Shown here piece after piece: positions 7,612 through 15,392 of a stretch of DNA of 19,188 nt (position 1 is the first letter of the stretch; each line of letters begins with the position of its first letter). The notes beneath the pieces are model-generated. The model did not search any database. It saw only the letters and a program-made list of their open reading frames with translations, and was not told the DNA's origin. Location of the stretch: assembly GCA_009916335.1 (NCBI GenBank), contig SAAR01000026.1, positions 1-19,188 on the forward strand, in the 5' to 3' direction. This stretch comes from Erysipelotrichia bacterium. Lineage in GTDB: Bacteria; Bacillota_I; Bacilli_A; Erysipelotrichales; Erysipelotrichaceae. The translations under genes were made by a program, and so were the position numbers.

Positions 7612-8577
7612 ATGAAAAAGATTATAATATTTTTGTTGTGTCTAATGATGTTTGGGGTATCTGGGTGTAGTGAAACAGTAGAAGAATTTGATGTGAAAGA
7701 AAGTTATACAGTAGAAGATACAGTGAAACTAAGTTTAAAGTCAATGACTTTTGGTACAGAGCTTGAACCTACCAATGTAAATGGAGAATATTATTATTGG
7801 TATACAGAGGATAAAGGGACTAGCATTGTCGATGTGCAGTTTTATGTGGAAAATTTAACCGATAAAGAAGTGAATTTGAAAAAATATTTGAATGCTAAAA
7901 TGATCGTTGATGAGGAAGAATTGTCAATGGATTATTGTATGGAAACAAGCCATTTTACGAAAATTGAAAAATATAATAAGTTAGATGCAAAAAAGAAAAG
8001 TATTGTTCATTTAATGTATTATATAAAAGATGATGTATTAAAGAAAGCGTTAAAGAAGGATAATCAAAAACCGTTATATTTAGAAGTTACATTAGGGGAA
8101 GATGTTTATCAGTTAGCTGTGAAAGAAAGAGTGGCTAAAGTAAAATCATTGTCTTTAAATCAAACAATCAAAGATGAGCGTATTGATTTTAGTGTGTACT
8201 CGGCTTCAGCGAGTAAATTAATTCCACCACTTAATTTAAATGAGGCAGCTTCCTATTATCAAGTAGAAGATGAAAATAATATTTATGTGGGTATGTATAT
8301 GAAAATCACTAATAAAAGTGATGAAGCAATTGATTTAAATAATGAGATTTGTGTATCAGCACAAGGAGATGGGGTTACTACATACACATGGATAGATGTG
8401 TTAAATGAAGATCAAGCAGATTTTAGTGATTCAACAATGATTGATGCACATGCGACAAGATATGTTTTATTCTTTGGTGAAAGAGAAGATGTGCAAAAAG
8501 ATATGGAATATACGATGAATATTTTAGTAAGTGGTACACCATATAAATATACATTCACTAGAAATTATATTGGATAA
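7612..8577 (+). CDS. Lipoprotein with two similar beta-rich domains, function unknown
   Basis: The 321-residue product starts with a lipoprotein signal peptide: basic MKK, a hydrophobic stretch, and the lipobox V16-S17-G18 before C19. It should be anchored to the outer face of the membrane. The rest appears to be two related domains, about residues 28-170 and 175-320. Each carries a segment of the type YY...(I/V)xVxxx(I/V)xNxx(D/S)xxxxL (60-89 and 215-242), as in DUF4352-like immunoglobulin-fold lipoprotein domains. I do not recognise a specific family. The ATG at 7612 follows AAGGGAG (7597-7603); the upstream ATG at 7582 lies in the -10 box. The second lipoprotein gene begins 26 bases downstream with no terminator between, so the two are probably co-transcribed. 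Confidence 0.8.
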   Translation: MKKIIIFLLCLMMFGVSGCSETVEEFDVKESYTVEDTVKLSLKSMTFGTELEPTNVNGEYYYWYTEDKGTSIVDVQFYVENLTDKEVNLKKYLNAKMIVDEEELSMDYCMETSHFTKIEKYNKLDAKKKSIVHLMYYIKDDVLKKALKKDNQKPLYLEVTLGEDVYQLAVKERVAKVKSLSLNQTIKDERIDFSVYSASASKLIPPLNLNEAASYYQVEDENNIYVGMYMKITNKSDEAIDLNNEICVSAQGDGVTTYTWIDVLNEDQADFSDSTMIDAHATRYVLFFGEREDVQKDMEYTMNILVSGTPYKYTFTRNYIG

Positions 8578-8603
8578 AAAATAAATCAGAAAGGGTAGGA
8601 AAA

Positions 8604-9956
8604 ATGAAAAAACAAAAAGGGTTAAAATTCGTAGTAGCGATGTTGTTGTGTTTGCCATTATTATCGCTGAGTGCTTGTTCAAGCAAGCCAGATGGAGTTA
8701 CATTGTTAGAGGAAGCACAAGCAAGCATGCAAAAGGTGAAATCTGTGCATATGGACATGACTTTTGATATGGCGATGAAAATAGGTATGGGTGGAGGTTC
8801 CATCAAATCCAGCACTACCATGAATATGGGGATTGACATGACAGTATCTCCTTTTGCTTATCATGGTAATATGGATATGTCGGTGAAAACAATCGGTGTT
8901 GATGAAACAAATGAATCAGAAATATATGCAATGGAAGGCAGTGAGGGCTTTGTACAATATGTCAAAGAAAATGGTGTATGGAGTCAAAGTTATGAAGAAA
9001 ATCCACTTAATAACATACAAGAACTTTATCAATTGGATAAGAAGTTGTTAAAGAAGTTGAATCCTAAAGTAAAAGGAACAACAAAAATAAATGGAAAAGA
9101 TACATATGAAGTAATGTTAAGTGTTGATCAAGAAACGATGAAAATGTATATGGAAAAATTTAATGGTGCCTTTACAATGCCAGAGATGGAGGAAGAAGAA
9201 TGGCAGAAGTTTAAAATTACTTATTCTGTCTTTATTGATAAACAAAGTAAACGTTATGTGCAAATGAAAATGCCACTTATGGATAGTGCAAATCTTTTCA
9301 TGGATTCGATGTTGTCAACATCTGATGAAATGAAAGGGACAGAAATTAGCTTTGAACAAGCAGAAATCGTTCTTAATTTTAGTAAATACAATAAGATTGA
9401 TGAAATTGTTGTGCCAGAAGAAGTGAAGGCAATGGCTGATGCAGATGCAGATATTGATGAAAATGTGGTGGAAGGGGATATTAGCACACAAACACATGCA
9501 TGGGAAAATTGTCAGGTGATCATTGATGGAACACAGATTGTGCTTAAAGAAAGTAGTCTACAAAGCTTGTTAGATGCTGGATATACGATTGATGAATCGT
9601 TTGAAAAGGTAGAAGAAAAGATTGAAAAGTTTGGTTATGCGTATCTTACCTTGCTAAAAGATGATGATGAACTATATGTTAGTTTAGATAATTTAAGTGA
9701 AAAGGATATTTTATTAAAAGATGGTATCATCTCTAGCATATCTACAAACACTTCTTCAAAAGCACATTCACTGCCTGCTAATATTAGTATTGGTAGTAGC
9801 AAGCAGGACGTATTAGTAGCATATGGACAAGCGAATCTAATGGATACAAGTTATCAAGAGATGTGGGAATATGAGAATGATGATGATCAATATAAGACAC
9901 TAAATTTATATTTTGAAGAGGATCGTTTGGTTTCCTTTTCAATTGGTTGTTATTAG
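8604..9956 (+). CDS. Lipoprotein with LppX/LolA-like N-terminal part and BamE-like C-terminal part
   Basis: The 450-residue product has a lipobox L22-S23-A24 before C25. After it, residues about 30-275 resemble the DUF6612/LppX-type fold: a helix around KVKSVHMDMTFDM, long amphipathic strands, and a KINGKDTYEV-type hairpin. LppX-like proteins carry lipid-like ligands in a groove, but no ligand can be claimed here. An acidic linker rich in Asp and Glu (about 276-292) leads to a middle segment. The final 59 residues (392-450; NISIGSSKQDVLVAYG...LYFEEDRLVSFSI) look like a BamE/SmpA-type fold. The start is at 8604, with AAAGGG upstream. Probably co-transcribed with the preceding lipoprotein; a terminator follows its stop codon directly. 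Domain assignments are by eye. Confidence 0.78.
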   Translation: MKKQKGLKFVVAMLLCLPLLSLSACSSKPDGVTLLEEAQASMQKVKSVHMDMTFDMAMKIGMGGGSIKSSTTMNMGIDMTVSPFAYHGNMDMSVKTIGVDETNESEIYAMEGSEGFVQYVKENGVWSQSYEENPLNNIQELYQLDKKLLKKLNPKVKGTTKINGKDTYEVMLSVDQETMKMYMEKFNGAFTMPEMEEEEWQKFKITYSVFIDKQSKRYVQMKMPLMDSANLFMDSMLSTSDEMKGTEISFEQAEIVLNFSKYNKIDEIVVPEEVKAMADADADIDENVVEGDISTQTHAWENCQVIIDGTQIVLKESSLQSLLDAGYTIDESFEKVEEKIEKFGYAYLTLLKDDDELYVSLDNLSEKDILLKDGIISSISTNTSSKAHSLPANISIGSSKQDVLVAYGQANLMDTSYQEMWEYENDDDQYKTLNLYFEEDRLVSFSIGCY

Positions 9957-9957
9957 A

Positions 9958-9983
9958 AGATTACCTTAAGGTAGTCTTTTTTT
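9958..9983 (+). terminator. Intrinsic terminator of the lipoprotein pair
   Basis: AGATTACC (9958-9965) pairs with GGTAGTCT (9970-9977) over a 4-base loop, with one T-G pair, followed by T residues to 9983. It starts right after the stop codon and faces the terminator of the convergent gene. Confidence 0.85.
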
Positions 9984-10001
9984 GAAATGATTAAGCGAAA
10001 A

Positions 10002-10030
10002 TAAAAAAAGATCACTGTCATGAAGTGATC
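10002..10030 (-). terminator. Intrinsic terminator of the small membrane protein gene
   Basis: GATCACT (10010-10016) and AGTGATC (10024-10030) form a perfect 7-bp stem. On the minus strand it is followed by seven T. Confidence 0.8.
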
Positions 10031-10039
10031 TAATCGTAT

Positions 10040-10390
10040 TTAATTGTTTTTTATAGCTGGATAGGTTTTATAAAGTAGGAAAAATAATACACATTGGATA
10101 ATAAAGATTAACCATCTCTCCTCGTTCAAAAAAGCAGCCATACCTAAATTTATAATAAGTATTTCATGCCATAAAATTGTGCTAATGCTTACCTTCATTT
10201 TTCTAAACAATAATAAATAAAAAAACAAAAAAGTAATAGCGATGAAACAAGTGAATATTTGACTATGAACTCTGTCGCTAAAGTGGTTCCATATAAGAAT
10301 GGGGAAAAAGGAAATTAGTGAAGTCAATGCACAATACTTATAGACTTTCTTTAAAGTCGTTTTATTTTCATAAACATTTGAATGATTCAT
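10040..10390 (-). CDS. Small integral membrane protein, function unknown
   Basis: The 116-residue protein has a hydrophilic N-terminus and about four hydrophobic segments (residues 18-35, 44-63, 68-87 and 93-108), so it should sit in the cytoplasmic membrane. I do not recognise the family. That it is a real gene is supported by GAAGGGA before the ATG at 10390, a TATAAT box 59 bases upstream of it (10454-10449, minus strand) and a proper terminator just past its stop codon. It is convergent to the lipoproteins and divergent from mnmG. The upstream side of its -10 box is a TA dinucleotide repeat, so there is no readable -35 box, which suggests weak or variable expression. Confidence 0.65.
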   Translation of the reverse strand: MNHSNVYENKTTLKKVYKYCALTSLISFFPILIWNHFSDRVHSQIFTCFIAITFLFFYLLLFRKMKVSISTILWHEILIINLGMAAFLNEERWLIFIIQCVLFFLLYKTYPAIKNN

Positions 10391-10456
10391 AGTGGTTCCC
10401 TTCTATTGCTTCCAATACGTTAAGTGATTCTTTTCTTTATTTGTAACTATTATATC

Positions 10457-10477
10457 ATATATATATATATATATATA
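10457..10477. repeat. TA dinucleotide repeat, about 10 units
   Basis: Positions 10457-10477 are an unbroken alternation of A and T (21 bases). It lies between the divergent small membrane protein gene and mnmG, directly upstream of a minus-strand TATAAT (10454-10449). It therefore takes the place of the -10/-35 spacer and the -35 box of that gene. Confidence 0.85.
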
Positions 10478-10540
10478 GCTAGAAACTTTGAAACGCAATG
10501 AGAAGTCGATTTTTTGTCATCTCACATTTTTGAAAAGTAG

Positions 10541-10569
10541 TTTATTCACTATCAGACTTGTAGTATAAT
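10541..10569 (+). promoter_or_regulatory. Promoter of mnmG, good -10 but poor -35
   Basis: TATAAT at 10564-10569 is a consensus -10 box. The best -35 at 17 bp is TTTATT (10541-10546), which is weak. The leader would be about 18 bases, just enough for the AAGAAGG ribosome binding site. Confidence 0.5.
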
Positions 10570-10593
10570 AAGTAAGCAAAGAAGGTGAATGAT

Positions 10594-12441
10594 TTGGTAG
10601 ATGTAATTGTAGTAGGTGGAGGACATGCTGGAATAGAAGCAGCTTTGTCTTGTGCGAGAATGAATAAACAGACAATACTATATTCATTGAGTATTGAAAA
10701 TATAGGGAAAATGCCATGTAATCCAAGTGTTGGTGGACCAGCAAAAGGGATTGTTGTTAGAGAGATTGATGCCTTAGGTGGAGAAAAGGGAAAGGCAGCA
10801 GATGCAACGGCGATTCAGTTTAAAATGTTGAATACCAATAAAGGACCAGGAGTACAGTGTTTGCGTGTACAAAGTGATAAACTAGCCTATGCGAAATATA
10901 TGCAGGATAAAGTTTGTCATACACCAAACTTACAAGTAGTGGAAGCAATGGTAGAGCGTTTGCTTGTTAAAGAGGGAAAGGTGTATGGAGTAGAACTTCA
11001 TGACGGTAGTGTACAAGAGGCAAAAGTTGTCATTTTAACAACAGGGACATATATGAGTGGAAAAATATTAGTAGGGCATAGTGCAACTTTTAGTGGACCA
11101 GATCAAGAACCGACGACGAATCGTTTATCACAATCATTGCGTGATTTAGGAATACAGACGTTTCGTTTAAAAACAGGAACACCTGCTCGTGTGTATACAG
11201 ATAGTATTGATTTTTCTAAGACAGAGGTACAGCCAGGGAGTGAAGGTTTTGTTTCTTTTTCTTATGAAACAAAAGCGATCTTACCTTTAGAAAAACAAGA
11301 AGTTTGTTATTTAACGTATACAAGTCCACAAACACATCAAATCATTAATGAACATTTATCAGATAGTGCAATGTATTCTGGTTTAGTAGAAGGGGTAGGA
11401 CCTCGTTATTGTCCATCTATTGAAGATAAATTAGTACGTTTTGCAGATAAAGAAAGACATCAAATCTTTTTAGAACCTGAATCCTTATCCTTAGACACAA
11501 CGTATGTACAAGGATTCTCTACGAGTATGCCACATGATGTGCAAGAACAGATGATTCATTCATTGCCAGGTTTAGAAAATGCTAAAATCAAAATTTATGC
11601 CTATGCGATTGAATATGATGCGATTGATCCTTTACAGATGAAACTAACGTTTGAAAGTAAGGTTGTGGAAAATTTATATACAGCAGGACAGATTAATGGA
11701 ACAAGTGGTTATGAAGAAGCCGCTGGGCAAGGATTGTTAGCTGGTATTAATGCTTGTTTAAAATTAGATGGGAAAGAACCCTTAATTTTAAGTAGAGATG
11801 AAGCCTATTTAGGAGTATTAGTTGATGATTTGTGTACGAAAGGGACAAAAGAACCCTATCGTTTATTAACTTCAAGAGCAGAATATCGTTTGCTATTACG
11901 TCATGATAATGCCGATGCTCGCTTAAGTACCTATGGATATGAAGTGGGCTTATTACCTAAAGAGCGTTATCAGGCATATCTTGATAAGAAAAGTAAAATC
12001 GCACAAAGTAAAAAACAGCTACAAGAAATACGATTTACACCTAAAAGTGAAGTGAATGAGTATCTTCATGAAATAGGATATGATACGTTAAGTGAGGGAA
12101 TTAGTGCGTTAGAGCTGTTAAAAAGACCTAAGGTTACATTGTCGGGATTAAAACCCTATACAAACCTTGTGTTAGAAAGAGAAGTAGCGTTTGATATTGA
12201 AATTGAAACAAAATATGAAGGGTATATTAAAAAAGCGTTAAAGGAAGCTGAAAAATTAAGAAGTATGGAAGCAATTAAATTGCCTAAAGATATGAATTAT
12301 GATGAGGTGGAAAATTTATCATTGGAAGCTCATCAAAAACTATCACAGGTTAAGCCATTAACGATTGGGCAAGCATCTCGTATTTCAGGGGTGAACCCAG
12401 CGGATATTGCCGTATTAGCAATGTATTTGAAAAACAGATAA
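10594..12441 (+). CDS. mnmG: tRNA uridine-5-carboxymethylaminomethyl modification enzyme MnmG (GidA)
   Basis: MnmG is a FAD-dependent enzyme that works with MnmE to add the carboxymethylaminomethyl group at U34 of several tRNAs. The dinucleotide-binding motif GGGHAG is at residues 8-13, followed by the diagnostic MPCNPSVGGPAKGIVVREIDALGGE block, LKTGTPAR, GYEEAAGQGL and SRAEYRLLLRHDNAD. The C-terminal helical domain that contacts MnmE and tRNA is complete. I place the start at TTG 10594 (615 residues) because GAAGGTG (10581-10587) sits 6 bases before it. A GTG at 10585 would overlap that site and leave a leader of only about 9 bases, but gives just three more residues and cannot be excluded. 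mnmE and rsmG, frequent neighbours, are not in this window. A strong terminator follows. Confidence 0.95.
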   Translation: MVDVIVVGGGHAGIEAALSCARMNKQTILYSLSIENIGKMPCNPSVGGPAKGIVVREIDALGGEKGKAADATAIQFKMLNTNKGPGVQCLRVQSDKLAYAKYMQDKVCHTPNLQVVEAMVERLLVKEGKVYGVELHDGSVQEAKVVILTTGTYMSGKILVGHSATFSGPDQEPTTNRLSQSLRDLGIQTFRLKTGTPARVYTDSIDFSKTEVQPGSEGFVSFSYETKAILPLEKQEVCYLTYTSPQTHQIINEHLSDSAMYSGLVEGVGPRYCPSIEDKLVRFADKERHQIFLEPESLSLDTTYVQGFSTSMPHDVQEQMIHSLPGLENAKIKIYAYAIEYDAIDPLQMKLTFESKVVENLYTAGQINGTSGYEEAAGQGLLAGINACLKLDGKEPLILSRDEAYLGVLVDDLCTKGTKEPYRLLTSRAEYRLLLRHDNADARLSTYGYEVGLLPKERYQAYLDKKSKIAQSKKQLQEIRFTPKSEVNEYLHEIGYDTLSEGISALELLKRPKVTLSGLKPYTNLVLEREVAFDIEIETKYEGYIKKALKEAEKLRSMEAIKLPKDMNYDEVENLSLEAHQKLSQVKPLTIGQASRISGVNPADIAVLAMYLKNR

Positions 12442-12457
12442 AAACAATAAATACGAT

Positions 12458-12487
12458 AAAAAAGAAATGCATGGGCATTTCTTTTTT
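12458..12487 (+). terminator. Intrinsic terminator of mnmG
   Basis: A perfect 13-bp stem (12458-12470 with 12475-12487) closes on an ATGG loop. Its 3' arm ends in six T, so the stem includes the A-run and T-run and could also act on the minus strand. Confidence 0.85.
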
Positions 12488-12613
12488 GATGAAAAGCTAT
12501 TTAAGGGAATAGTCAATTCATATGAAATTTTGTTGTCTAGTTTTCACTATCTCTTAAAAGGATCAAAATTAAGAAACAGGCATCATTTGAATGTTATGTT
12601 ATAAAGGAGTATT

Positions 12614-12673
12614 ATGCCTGGACACAAGTTAGCAAAAGCTAACTATGAGTATATTGTACAGGAAAATGGATAG
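12614..12673 (+). other. Possible 19-residue leader ORF upstream of feoA
   Basis: An ATG at 12614 preceded by AAAGGAG (12603-12609) opens a 19-codon frame ending in TAG. The encoded peptide, MPGHKLAKANYEYIVQENG, is not one I recognise. The gap between the ribosome binding site and the ATG is only 4 bases, and no promoter is visible before it. It spans a perfect inverted repeat (12627-12644). It may be a chance ORF, a gene remnant or a leader peptide. Confidence 0.2.
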
Positions 12674-12745
12674 AAGTCAACATTTTTTAGTAAAAAGTTA
12701 ACTTTAACTAATATTTCGTTGACATAATAGTTAGCTAGTGGTAAC
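12627..12745 (+). promoter_or_regulatory. Cluster of GTTA-type inverted repeats at the feo promoter
   Basis: Three inverted repeats lie in the 345-base gap before feoA. The first is AGTTAGC-AAAA-GCTAACT (12627-12644), perfect. The second is AGTTAA-CT-TTAACT (12696-12709), perfect, just before the -35 box. The third is GTTAGC-TAGT-GGTAAC (12730-12745), one mismatch, covering the spacer and -10 box. The first and third share the same 6-4-6 layout. Similar TTAGGTTAG...CTAACCTAA boxes are bound by DtxR-type iron regulators, and a DtxR-family gene lies at 18372-18731. The assignment as operators is inference. Upstream of 12600 the gap holds nothing I recognise. Confidence 0.5.
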
Positions 12746-12747
12746 AT
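12719..12747 (+). promoter_or_regulatory. Sigma-A-type promoter of the feo operon
   Basis: A perfect TTGACA (12719-12724) is followed after 17 bp by TAACAT (12742-12747). A strong promoter flanked and overlapped by inverted repeats is what an iron-repressed operon would show. Confidence 0.75.
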
Positions 12748-12789
12748 AACGGTGTTAGATGGGGTGAACTTCATGAAAGGAGCCATATG

Positions 12790-13008
12790 ATGCCGTTAAC
12801 ATATGCTAGTTTAGAAAAAGAAAATAAAATTGTTCGTGTTCGTGGAAATGTAGAATTAAAAAGGCATTTAGAAAACTTAGGGTTTGTACAAGGTGCTTAT
12901 GTCAAAATAGTGAATCATGTCAATGACAATTTTATTGTGAGTATTAAAGATACAAGAGTGGCGATATCAAAAGAAATTGCTAATAAAATTATGATACAGG
13001 AGGGGTAA
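12790..13008 (+). CDS. feoA: FeoA-domain protein, first copy
   Basis: This 72-residue protein is a single FeoA domain, a small SH3-like beta barrel found with the FeoB iron transporter. FeoA proteins are cytoplasmic and thought to assist or gate FeoB. The core (RVRGNVELKRHLENLGFVQGAYVKIVNHVNDNFIVSIKDTRVAISKEIANKI) has the family pattern, with the LxxLGxxxG turn around residues 27-35. Two ATGs stand in tandem; I chose 12790 because it is 7 bases from the AAAGGAG at 12776-12782, while 12787 is only 4 bases away. It is first in the feo operon, and the second feoA begins directly after its stop codon. Confidence 0.88.
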   Translation: MPLTYASLEKENKIVRVRGNVELKRHLENLGFVQGAYVKIVNHVNDNFIVSIKDTRVAISKEIANKIMIQEG

Positions 13009-13230
13009 ATGATGACATTAAAAGATGTGAGTGTAAAGGAAACAGTAATTGTTAAAAAGTTGCATGGACAGGGGGCAATAAAACGTAGAATTATGGATAT
13101 GGGCATTACTAAAGGAGTAGAAATCTATGTTAGAAAGGTAGCTCCATTAGGGGACCCAATTGAAATTAGTGTTAGAAATTATGAATTATCAATTCGTAAA
13201 GTTGATGCAGAAATGATTGAAGTGATGTAA
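13009..13230 (+). CDS. feoA: FeoA-domain protein, second copy
   Basis: This 73-residue FeoA-domain protein has the common form of the family: MTLKDV..., then GQGAIKRRIMDMGITKGVEIYVRKVAPLGDPIEISVRNYELSIRKVDAEMIEV. It is closer to the family consensus (R-RRIMDMGITKG, APLGDPIEI, LSIRK) than the first copy and is the more likely direct partner of FeoB. Its ATG touches the stop codon of the first copy, and AGGAGG (12998-13003) inside the end of that gene serves as ribosome binding site; an ATG at 13012 is equally well spaced. feoB follows 20 bases downstream. Confidence 0.93.
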   Translation: MMTLKDVSVKETVIVKKLHGQGAIKRRIMDMGITKGVEIYVRKVAPLGDPIEISVRNYELSIRKVDAEMIEVM

Positions 13231-13250
13231 AAAGAAAGATGAGGAAATGT

Positions 13251-15377
13251 ATGAGTAAACAAATTGCGTTAGCTGGAAATCCTAATAGTGGAAAAACAAC
13301 ACTGTTTAATGCATTAACAGGTGCAACACAGTCTGTTGGTAATTGGCCAGGAGTAACAGTAGAGAAAAAAGAAGGAAAATATAAAGGAGATAAGGAATTA
13401 ATTATTACCGATTTACCAGGTATTTATTCATTATCGCCATATGCATTAGAGGAAGTCGTATCTCGTGAATTTTTGTTAAATGGGAATGTCGATGTTATAT
13501 TAAATATTGTCGATGGTTCTAATTTAGAAAGAAATTTATATTTAACAACACAGTTATTAGAATTAGGGATTCCTGTTGTAGTAGCAATCAATATGATTGA
13601 TGTAGTAGAAAAACGTAATGATGAAATTAATTTTAGTGCTTTATCAAAAGAATTAAATTGTCCTATTATTCCTATTTCAGCCCTTCGTTCTACTAATTTA
13701 GATACACTAATGAAGTCAGTTAAGCAAGTAGTGAATCAACCATATCATGTTAAAAAGATTTACGATCAACAGATAAGTAGTGTATTAGATGCGTTAGCAG
13801 ATACATTGCCTGTTTTAGAAAATAGTAAATTTAAATGGTTTTATGCGATTAAATTGTTGGAAAGAGATGAAAAAATATTATCTGCTTTGCATATGCAAGC
13901 CAATGAAACCTTAATTTCACCATTAGAAACAGCATTAGATGAAGATAGTGAATCAATGATTAGTGATGCAAGATATTCTTATATTACTTCTATCATTGAT
14001 GGTTGTTATAAGAAAGCAAATCGAGGTAAATTAACACTATCTGATAAAATTGATAAAATTGTAACAAATCGAATTTTAGCCTTACCAATTTTTGCTTTGG
14101 TAATGTGGTTTGTGTATTATGTATCCGTAACTAGTGTAGGAACCTTTGTTACCGATTGGACAAATGATGTATTGTTTACAGAAATTATTCCTCCTATGAT
14201 TGAAGGTGTTCTTTCTTCTTTACAAGTTGCTAGTTGGTTACAAAGTTTAATACTTGAGGGAATTGTTGCAGGAGTCGGTGCTGTATTAGGTTTTGTGCCA
14301 CAAATGTTAGTGTTATTTTTATTCTTAGCGATTTTAGAGGATTGTGGTTATATGGCTCGTATTGCCTTTATTATGGATCGTTTGTTTAGAAAATTTGGTT
14401 TATCAGGAAAATCTTTTATCCCTATGTTAATTGGTACAGGTTGTGGTGTTCCTGGGGTAATGGCGAGTAGAACAATCGAAAGTGATCGTGATCGTAAAAT
14501 GACAATTATGACCACAACGTTTATTCCTTGTAGTGCAAAATTACCAATTATTGCTTTAATTGCAGGAGCGTTATTCTCTAATGCTTCATGGGTAGCACCA
14601 AGTGCTTACTTTGTTGGGATAGGAGCCATCGTTGTTTCTGGTATCATCTTAAAGAAAACAAAAATGTTTGTTGGTGATCCATCGCCATTTGTCATGGAAA
14701 TGCCAGCTTATCATATGCCAAGAATGATGAATGTTTTACGCAGTATGTGGGAAAGAGGATATAGCTTTATTAAAAAAGCAGGAACCATTATTTTATTATC
14801 AACGATCGTCTTGTGGTTTTTACAAGCATTCGGTATTGAAAATGGCTCATTTGGAATGGTGGAAAATATCGAATCTTCTTTCTTATCCATGATTGGTAGA
14901 AGCTTTGCATGGATTTTCGCACCATTAGGTTGGGGTGAATGGAAAGCAGCAGTTGCTAGTGTAACAGGTTTAATTGCCAAAGAAAATGTCGTTGCCACAT
15001 TTGGGCAGCTGTATGGTTTTCAAGAAGTGGCTGAAGATGGTTCACAGATATGGGGTACACTTGCTAGTAGCTTTACGGTGGTCAGTGCGTATTCCTTCTT
15101 AGTGTTCAACTTATTATGTGCCCCATGTTTTGCGGCAATAGGAGCTATTAGAAGAGAGATGAACAATGCAAAATGGACCGTTTTTGCGATTGCATATCAA
15201 TGCATCTTTGCCTATGTGATTGCATTAATTGTAAGTGGTATTGGTAATTTAATCGTCTTTCAAACATTTAATGCCAACACGATAGTAGCCTTTATTTGTC
15301 TATTTGTGTTACTATACTTGTTAGTAAGACCAATGAAAGTTAATCAAAAAACAGTTTTATCCTATTCGGTAAAATAA
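13251..15377 (+). CDS. feoB: Ferrous iron transport protein FeoB
   Basis: FeoB is the GTPase-linked membrane permease for Fe(II). The N-terminal G domain is complete: G1 GNPNSGKTT (9-17), the G2 threonine T36 in NWPGVTVE, G3 DLPG (54-57), G4 NMID (114-117), and G5 SALRS shortly after. A helical region up to about residue 260 precedes the membrane domain, which has the two Gate repeats. In these, GFVPQMLVLFLFLAILEDCGYMARIAF and the GTGCGVPGVMASRTIESDRDRKMTIM segment are typical, followed by FIPCSAKLPI. At 708 residues it has a standard length. I use ATG 13251 (MSKQIALAG) rather than 13239, because it fits the family N-terminus and has GAGGAA just before it. Four-gene operon, likely iron-repressed (see the repeats upstream). 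Confidence 0.97.
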   Translation: MSKQIALAGNPNSGKTTLFNALTGATQSVGNWPGVTVEKKEGKYKGDKELIITDLPGIYSLSPYALEEVVSREFLLNGNVDVILNIVDGSNLERNLYLTTQLLELGIPVVVAINMIDVVEKRNDEINFSALSKELNCPIIPISALRSTNLDTLMKSVKQVVNQPYHVKKIYDQQISSVLDALADTLPVLENSKFKWFYAIKLLERDEKILSALHMQANETLISPLETALDEDSESMISDARYSYITSIIDGCYKKANRGKLTLSDKIDKIVTNRILALPIFALVMWFVYYVSVTSVGTFVTDWTNDVLFTEIIPPMIEGVLSSLQVASWLQSLILEGIVAGVGAVLGFVPQMLVLFLFLAILEDCGYMARIAFIMDRLFRKFGLSGKSFIPMLIGTGCGVPGVMASRTIESDRDRKMTIMTTTFIPCSAKLPIIALIAGALFSNASWVAPSAYFVGIGAIVVSGIILKKTKMFVGDPSPFVMEMPAYHMPRMMNVLRSMWERGYSFIKKAGTIILLSTIVLWFLQAFGIENGSFGMVENIESSFLSMIGRSFAWIFAPLGWGEWKAAVASVTGLIAKENVVATFGQLYGFQEVAEDGSQIWGTLASSFTVVSAYSFLVFNLLCAPCFAAIGAIRREMNNAKWTVFAIAYQCIFAYVIALIVSGIGNLIVFQTFNANTIVAFICLFVLLYLLVRPMKVNQKTVLSYSVK

Positions 15378-15392
15378 GAAGGAGATGATAGA

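Noticed and set aside
8558..8839. Minus-strand ORF opposite the lipoprotein genes
   Set aside because: It lies antisense to clear coding sequence, has no ribosome binding site that I can see, and no recognisable protein features.
9254..9497. Two overlapping minus-strand ORFs inside the second lipoprotein gene
   Set aside because: Both are antisense to a well-supported gene, with low-complexity Ser/Ile composition typical of antisense AT-rich reading.
9779..9956. Evidence for an outer membrane from the BamE-like domain
   Set aside because: BamE/SmpA-like folds occur in Gram-positive lipoproteins too, and everything else in the window is Gram-positive in character.
14711..14998. Minus-strand ORF inside feoB
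   Set aside because: It is a shadow of the feoB membrane domain, whose plus-strand frame matches the family throughout.
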